DNA of 64,000 nucleotides from the NCBI RefSeq assembly GCF_004151485.1, contig NZ_SBFF01000010.1, forward strand, positions 62,352-126,351, in the 5' to 3' direction. Of this stretch, positions 59,896-64,000 are shown piece by piece. The notes below the pieces were generated by a model. It saw only the letters and a list, made by a program, of their open reading frames with translations. It was not told the origin of the DNA and ran no database searches. A program made the translations under genes and the position numbers. Numbering within the stretch: the stretch's first letter is position 1; the number at the start of each line of letters is the position of its first letter. The DNA is from Sphingosinicella sp. CPCC 101087. GTDB lineage: Bacteria > Pseudomonadota > Alphaproteobacteria > Sphingomonadales > Sphingomonadaceae.

Positions 59896-60918
59896 TCAGG
59901 GCGGCTCGACGTCCGAGCGCCAGGTCGTGATATACTGAAGCGAGCCCCGGCACTCACTCATCTCCTCCTGGCGGACGAGCTGGAAACGCTCGCCGTCCCA
60001 GCCATATTCGGCATGGACGCCGCAGTCGCCGAGCCCGCGGCCCTTCCGATATTCCTTGAGCAGCCGGGATTGCGGATCCCATTCGGCGTTGATCAAGGTC
60101 GGCCGGCGCAATTCCGCCTGCTCCCGCCCCCACTGGGACGCGAATGGAGCGATGTCGACGGCAAACGCTTCGCCTCGGCGCTTCGCGATGAAGGGGATGC
60201 TTGTCACATTATAGGCACCTGAGCCGCAGGCGAGCAGAATCAGCGTGGTCGCCGGCGCGATCGCCACCGCCTCGTGATGATCCGGTCCGCCGACTTCCTC
60301 GGTCGTGCAGCCGACCTCCCTTCGAAGAGCCTCGATCCCCGCCGCGTCCGCAGGAATCGCCGCCTCCCCTATCGGAGCGGGCGCGAGATTCAGGCGGGGC
60401 CGTGGTGGCGGATCGGGCACGCGGCTCGCGGGCATTGCGCCCGGTCGCGCCAGTGCGGTGACGGTGCCGACCCGGCCCTGCCGGTCGTCCATATAGAGCA
60501 AGGCGGCGGTCGCGCCGGCGAGGGAGATCCGGCCTATCGCTTCGCCGCCGGAGCTTCGCGCCTCGAGCGTTTCGCTCTGCCGCAAGGCCGCGAAAAAGCG
60601 GGTGGCGTCGTCGGAGACGACCGAATAGCCGTCTGCTTGCGCGGCGAAGCGCACGGCCAGCGGCCGGCCGTCAGCAAGCAGCGCTGCAGGCTCTCTGTCG
60701 AGATTCGGGAGCGTCACGATCGGAGCGTCCCCCGACGCGCCGCCGCGGCTGACGCTGAACGTCAACCATTGTTCCCACTCGGCATTTTCAGGCAGTAGAG
60801 CGATCGCTTGGCAAGCGCGGCCATTGTCGCAGCCGACGATCCAGTCGCGGAAGACCTCGAGCTCGCTCGGAACGGGCGCGGGCGCTGCGGCCGCCGCCGC
60901 GAGGAAAAGCCAGATCAT
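59896..60918 (-). CDS. DUF1176 family periplasmic protein
   Basis: A 340-residue exported protein: signal-like N-terminus (IWLFLAAAAAAPAP), then two related halves containing FRDWIVGCDNGRACQAIAL and the C-terminal AEYGWDGERFQLVRQEEMSECRGS with paired cysteines, as in DUF1176. Function is unknown in the family. Convergent with egtD, 14 bp apart. Confidence 0.85.
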   Translation of the reverse strand: MIWLFLAAAAAAPAPVPSELEVFRDWIVGCDNGRACQAIALLPENAEWEQWLTFSVSRGGASGDAPIVTLPNLDREPAALLADGRPLAVRFAAQADGYSVVSDDATRFFAALRQSETLEARSSGGEAIGRISLAGATAALLYMDDRQGRVGTVTALARPGAMPASRVPDPPPRPRLNLAPAPIGEAAIPADAAGIEALRREVGCTTEEVGGPDHHEAVAIAPATTLILLACGSGAYNVTSIPFIAKRRGEAFAVDIAPFASQWGREQAELRRPTLINAEWDPQSRLLKEYRKGRGLGDCGVHAEYGWDGERFQLVRQEEMSECRGSLQYITTWRSDVEPP

Positions 60919-61030
60919 CCTTCCAATCTAGGATGTTGCGGCGGCGGGAGGGAAGCGTCGATCGCGCAGCTGGCATTGCCCGGTCAGCGACGGCCCGTTA
61001 GAGGGCTGACGAGGCTATCCGGGAGAGACC

Positions 61031-61333
61031 ATGCTGCTCGCCGTCTTCGACATCGTGATCATGCTGCTGTGGGTGCTCAGCTGGATCATCATCGGCCAGG
61101 CGATCCTGAGCTGGCTCGTCGCGTTCAACGTGATCAACACCCATAACGACTTCGTCCGCACCCTGCTTCAGGCGCTCGATCGGATCACGGCCCCGCTCTA
61201 CCGTCCGATCCGCAAGATATTGCCGGATTTCGGGGGACTCGATTTCTCCCCTCTGGTCGTGCTCCTGATCATCTGGGGACTGCAGACCCTGCTCACCGGA
61301 ATTGCTCGCGACATTGCCCTGAGCGGCTACTGA
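61031..61333 (+). CDS. YggT-family membrane protein
   Basis: A 100-residue membrane protein with two helices: [24 protein letters not shown] and the C-terminal [18 protein letters not shown]. The conserved loop [29 protein letters not shown] (by segments) identifies YggT, linked to osmotic stress and division-protein localisation in some species. Its TGA overlaps the folD ATG (TGATG). Confidence 0.9.
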   Translation: MLLAVFDIVIMLLWVLSWIIIGQAILSWLVAFNVINTHNDFVRTLLQALDRITAPLYRPIRKILPDFGGLDFSPLVVLLIIWGLQTLLTGIARDIALSGY

Positions 61334-62205
61334 TGAGCGCGGCGGTCATCGACGGCAAGGCCTTCGCCGAGAGGCTGCGCGAGCGGGTTGCCGAGGCCGT
61401 CCCCGCCTTTGCGAGCCGCGCCGGCCGCAAGCCGGGGCTGGCGGTGGTGCTGGTCGGCGACGATCCGGCGAGCCGGGTCTATGTCCGCTCCAAAGGCAAA
61501 GCGACGCTCGCCGCCGGCATGGCGAGCTTTGAGCATTGCCTCGCGGAGGCCACCGGCCAGGCCGAGCTGGTCGACCTTGTCCAAAGCTTGAACCGCGACG
61601 ATCGCGTCGATGGGATCCTCGTCCAGCTGCCTCTTCCCCGGCATATCGACGACAAGGCTGTCATCGGTGTCATCGATCCGGCCAAGGACGTCGACGGATT
61701 TCACGTCGAGAATGCGGGGCGTCTCGCCGTCGGCGAAGAGGCCCTCGTGCCCTGTACGCCGCTGGGCTGCATCATGCTCCTGAAGGACCGGCTCGGCGAC
61801 CTTTCGGGGCTCGAGGCGGTGGTCGTTGGACGATCCAACATTGTCGGCAAGCCGATGGCGCAATTGCTCATCAGGGAAAATTGCACCGTCACCACTGCCC
61901 ATAGCCGCACGCGAGATCTGCCGGCGGTCGTCCGCCGCGGCGACATCGTCGTGGCCGCCGCCGGACGTGCCGAGATGATCAAGGGCGATTGGCTGAAGCC
62001 CGGTGCGACGGTGATCGACGTCGGCATCAATCGGATCGCCGGCAAGCTCGTCGGCGACGTCGATTTCGAGAGCGCCGCCGCCACCGCTGGCGCGATCACG
62101 CCGGTCCCAGGCGGCGTCGGTCCGATGACCATCGCGGTGCTGCTGCGCAACACGCTTACGGCCGCGCACGCGCGCGCCGGCCTTCCCGCTCCGGAAGGAT
62201 TGTGA
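61333..62205 (+). CDS. folD: Methylenetetrahydrofolate dehydrogenase/cyclohydrolase
   Basis: Interconverts one-carbon folates and yields NADPH. It has 290 residues with catalytic YVRSK (Y50, K54), [28 protein letters not shown], the Rossmann [17 protein letters not shown] and [12 protein letters not shown]. Complete. Coupled to yggT upstream and to the MarC gene (GTGA) downstream. Confidence 0.96.
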   Translation: MSAAVIDGKAFAERLRERVAEAVPAFASRAGRKPGLAVVLVGDDPASRVYVRSKGKATLAAGMASFEHCLAEATGQAELVDLVQSLNRDDRVDGILVQLPLPRHIDDKAVIGVIDPAKDVDGFHVENAGRLAVGEEALVPCTPLGCIMLLKDRLGDLSGLEAVVVGRSNIVGKPMAQLLIRENCTVTTAHSRTRDLPAVVRRGDIVVAAAGRAEMIKGDWLKPGATVIDVGINRIAGKLVGDVDFESAAATAGAITPVPGGVGPMTIAVLLRNTLTAAHARAGLPAPEGL

Positions 62206-62819
62206 GCGAGCTCTTCGTCTCGGCTCTCGTCACTTTCCTGGTGGTGATCGATCCGCCGGGATGCGCGCCGATCTTTGCCGCCTTGACCAGCGACGCCACG
62301 CCGGTTCACCGGCGCGCCATGGCGGTCCGGGCGGTGCTGATCGCCGCTGGCATCCTGCTCTTCTTCGCCCTGCTCGGGGAGGACCTGCTTCGCGCCCTCG
62401 GGATCAGCCTCGGTGCCTTCCGGATCGCCGGCGGGATCATGCTGTTCCTCATCGCGATCGACATGGTGTTCGAGAAGCGAACCGAGCGGCGCGAGAGCCG
62501 CGCCCAGGAAGTGAGCGCCAGAGAAGCGGAGGACGTCTCGGTCTTTCCCATGGCGATTCCGATGATCGCCGGGCCGGGGTCCATCGCCTCGGTGATGCTG
62601 CTCATGGCCCGCAGCGAAGGCTTGCCTGAAAGTCTCCTCGTGCTTGGTGCCTTGCTGGCGACCCTGCTGCTGACGCTTGCCGCCTTGCTTGCCGCCGGCC
62701 CCCTGATGCGTCTCATGGGTCACCGCATCGAAGCGATGATCACCCGGATTCTCGGCGTCGTGCTGGCGGCGCTGGCCGCGCAATTCGTCATCGACGGGAT
62801 CGAGCAGAGCTTCACCTGA
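62202..62819 (+). CDS. MarC-family membrane protein
   Basis: A 205-residue protein with six predicted helices, MarC/UPF0056 family: [43 protein letters not shown] and [21 protein letters not shown]. Despite the name, no multidrug resistance role is established. GTG start overlaps the folD stop. Its end overlaps the convergent membrane protein by 8 bp. Confidence 0.88.
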   Translation: MSELFVSALVTFLVVIDPPGCAPIFAALTSDATPVHRRAMAVRAVLIAAGILLFFALLGEDLLRALGISLGAFRIAGGIMLFLIAIDMVFEKRTERRESRAQEVSAREAEDVSVFPMAIPMIAGPGSIASVMLLMARSEGLPESLLVLGALLATLLLTLAALLAAGPLMRLMGHRIEAMITRILGVVLAALAAQFVIDGIEQSFT

Positions 62820-64000
62820 TGACGCGCCACATCTTGTAGGGCGAATCGTCCGGCAGCGGCACCGGAGCCAGCCAGTCCGGCGCCCGGCCGGCAGCGAGCT
62901 GCGCGTAGAAGCCGCGCGGCGCCTCCGATCGATAGATGGTCGATTCGGAGAGGTTCGGGCAGATCAGCACGTAATCGACGCGATACCGGTCGACCGTGCG
63001 GCGGGCCTGGGCGGCGTCGCCACGCCACGCTCGCATCACGTCGAGGATCTGCTCCGCATTGCGGTGATAGGGACCGGCGATGGCGCTATGCGGCGTCACC
63101 GCGATCAGGCGCGGGCCCAGGTCGACGAAGGTGAGCACCGTTCCGGGAGGCTGCTGCGCCACCGGCCGGAGCGCAGGCAGGGTCGGGCACCGCGCATTGG
63201 CCAGATTGATCGAGCGGCGATATTCGCTGACCGGCTGGGGAAAAGCCCTGTTCACATAGCTGGTCGCAATGCCCGAGACGATCAGGATGGTCACGACCGG
63301 GATGCCGACGCGCAGGATCATCAGCCGCAGGGACTGCACCCATTGCATGATCGCCCAGGCAAAAGCGGTCGCGCCCGGGATCGACAGCATCTGCGCCGCC
63401 GGCCCCGCCCGCGTCTGCCACAGCAGCAAGGCTGCGGCGAGGAAGGCCGGCAGCGCCAGCGCGAACCAGGGGATGAATCGGCCCGCATCGCGGCGGTGGG
63501 TCCAGAGCATCAGGGCGTAGCCGATCAGGCCGGCGATCGGCAGGGTCACGATGAGCGCCGCCGTGCGGGCGCCATGCCGCCAGACCGGCATTGCTTCGCG
63601 CACCCTGTTCAGCCAGAGCCGCTCCAGCTCGGGAGACGAACCTTCGAGCCGGCCGAGACAATGCGGCCACAGCAAAGCGAAGGCGGCGACCAGCGCCGCG
63701 CCCCCCACGGCGGCGGCGGCGATGCGCGTGCCGCGCCCGGCCGGGTTGACCAGGGCCAAAGCGACGGCGATGCCGCCGGCAGCGAGCATCGCCGAGAGCC
63801 AGACTGGCGAGAAGGCGTCGCACACCGGTGCGCGGTTCGCTTCCGAGACGAACGCCAGGAAGGCCAAAGCGCAGCCGCCGCCGAGCGCCGCCCCGTAGGC
63901 GGCCAGCCGGCGCGCTTCCTCGCGGTCGATGATCCAGCGCAGCACCGTCACCCCGCCGGCGAGGGCGAGGTAGAGCAGCATCTCCATTCCGATCGCCAGC
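62812..64000 (-). CDS. Polytopic membrane protein, 5' end beyond window
   Basis: Not firmly recognised. At least 396 residues are visible, and the frame stays open to the window edge (LAIGMEMLLYLALAGG), so the start lies outside. About eight to ten membrane helices are followed by a soluble C-terminal domain (NLANARCPTLPALRPVAQQPPG, LTFVDLGPRLIAVTPHSAIAGPYHRN, VDYVLICPNLSESTIYRS) with a hydrophilic Cys-containing fold. The layout recalls large GT-C-like or dolichyl-linked glycosyltransferase relatives that end in a soluble domain, but this is a guess. Confidence 0.6.
   Translation of the reverse strand, partial: LAIGMEMLLYLALAGGVTVLRWIIDREEARRLAAYGAALGGGCALAFLAFVSEANRAPVCDAFSPVWLSAMLAAGGIAVALALVNPAGRGTRIAAAAVGGAALVAAFALLWPHCLGRLEGSSPELERLWLNRVREAMPVWRHGARTAALIVTLPIAGLIGYALMLWTHRRDAGRFIPWFALALPAFLAAALLLWQTRAGPAAQMLSIPGATAFAWAIMQWVQSLRLMILRVGIPVVTILIVSGIATSYVNRAFPQPVSEYRRSINLANARCPTLPALRPVAQQPPGTVLTFVDLGPRLIAVTPHSAIAGPYHRNAEQILDVMRAWRGDAAQARRTVDRYRVDYVLICPNLSESTIYRSEAPRGFYAQLAAGRAPDWLAPVPLPDDSPYKMWRVIR

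Overview
The window is high-GC chromosomal DNA from an alphaproteobacterium, most probably a member of the Sphingomonadales (Sphingomonas/Sphingosinicella-like). The assignment rests on gene content and protein style: a RibBX-type riboflavin enzyme, a sufR-B-C-D-S-T-A iron-sulfur operon, COQ9 and ubiquinol-cytochrome c chaperone families, a two-gene egtBD pathway, a TonB-dependent receptor, a PduO-type adenosyltransferase and a HIG1 twin-membrane protein. The gene set is mainly core housekeeping. I see no rRNA, tRNA, CRISPR array, prophage, insertion sequence or plasmid module.

Layout. 0-9.2 kb: an AraC regulator with a VOC protein, a frameshifted short-chain dehydrogenase, prs, gltX, a TonB-like protein, and the riboflavin run ribD-ribE-ribBX-ribH. 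9.3-18.5 kb: a DMT exporter, COQ9, an FTR1 iron permease fused to cytochrome c, ssb, DUF177, a bc1 assembly chaperone, bamE, a malic enzyme and an orphan membrane protein. 18.5-30 kb: mutS-glnD (overlapping), a large TonB-dependent receptor, infC and thrS. 30-41 kb: a hydrolase and TPR protein, a SIMPL protein, a glyoxalase cluster (gloA-like, flavin oxidoreductase, gloB), a DUF6491-like lipoprotein, a long-chain acyl-CoA ligase, ggt, DUF2061 and pyrD. 41.1-48 kb: the suf operon and an AAC(6')-like acetyltransferase. 48-55.7 kb: a pyrimidine nucleotidase with dapD, a second DMT exporter, a TlpA thioredoxin, argH, an LptM-like lipoprotein, galU, a CorA/ZntB transporter and two HNH nucleases. 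55.9-64 kb: gluQ, HIG1, PduO, egtBD, DUF1176, yggT-folD-marC and a polytopic membrane protein cut by the window edge.

How genes work together. The rib run supplies FMN/FAD, but its RibX domain is degenerate, so a GTP cyclohydrolase II must lie elsewhere. The suf run makes and delivers Fe-S clusters under its own Rrf2 regulator. The gloA-like and gloB genes bracket a flavin oxidoreductase in one run for reactive aldehyde disposal. Tight stop/start overlaps (ATGA, GTGA, TGATG) are the rule and indicate translational coupling.

Most interesting signals: a 9-9-9 bp inverted repeat directly before sufR; a lower-GC unknown gene wedged between sufB and sufC; a helix-turn-helix domain fused to RibBX with repeated GGTGTGAT sites 31 bp apart just upstream; an apparent AUA start codon on infC with an ideal Shine-Dalgarno sequence; and a one-base frameshift in the short-chain dehydrogenase. 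No wholly new multi-gene system is evident.
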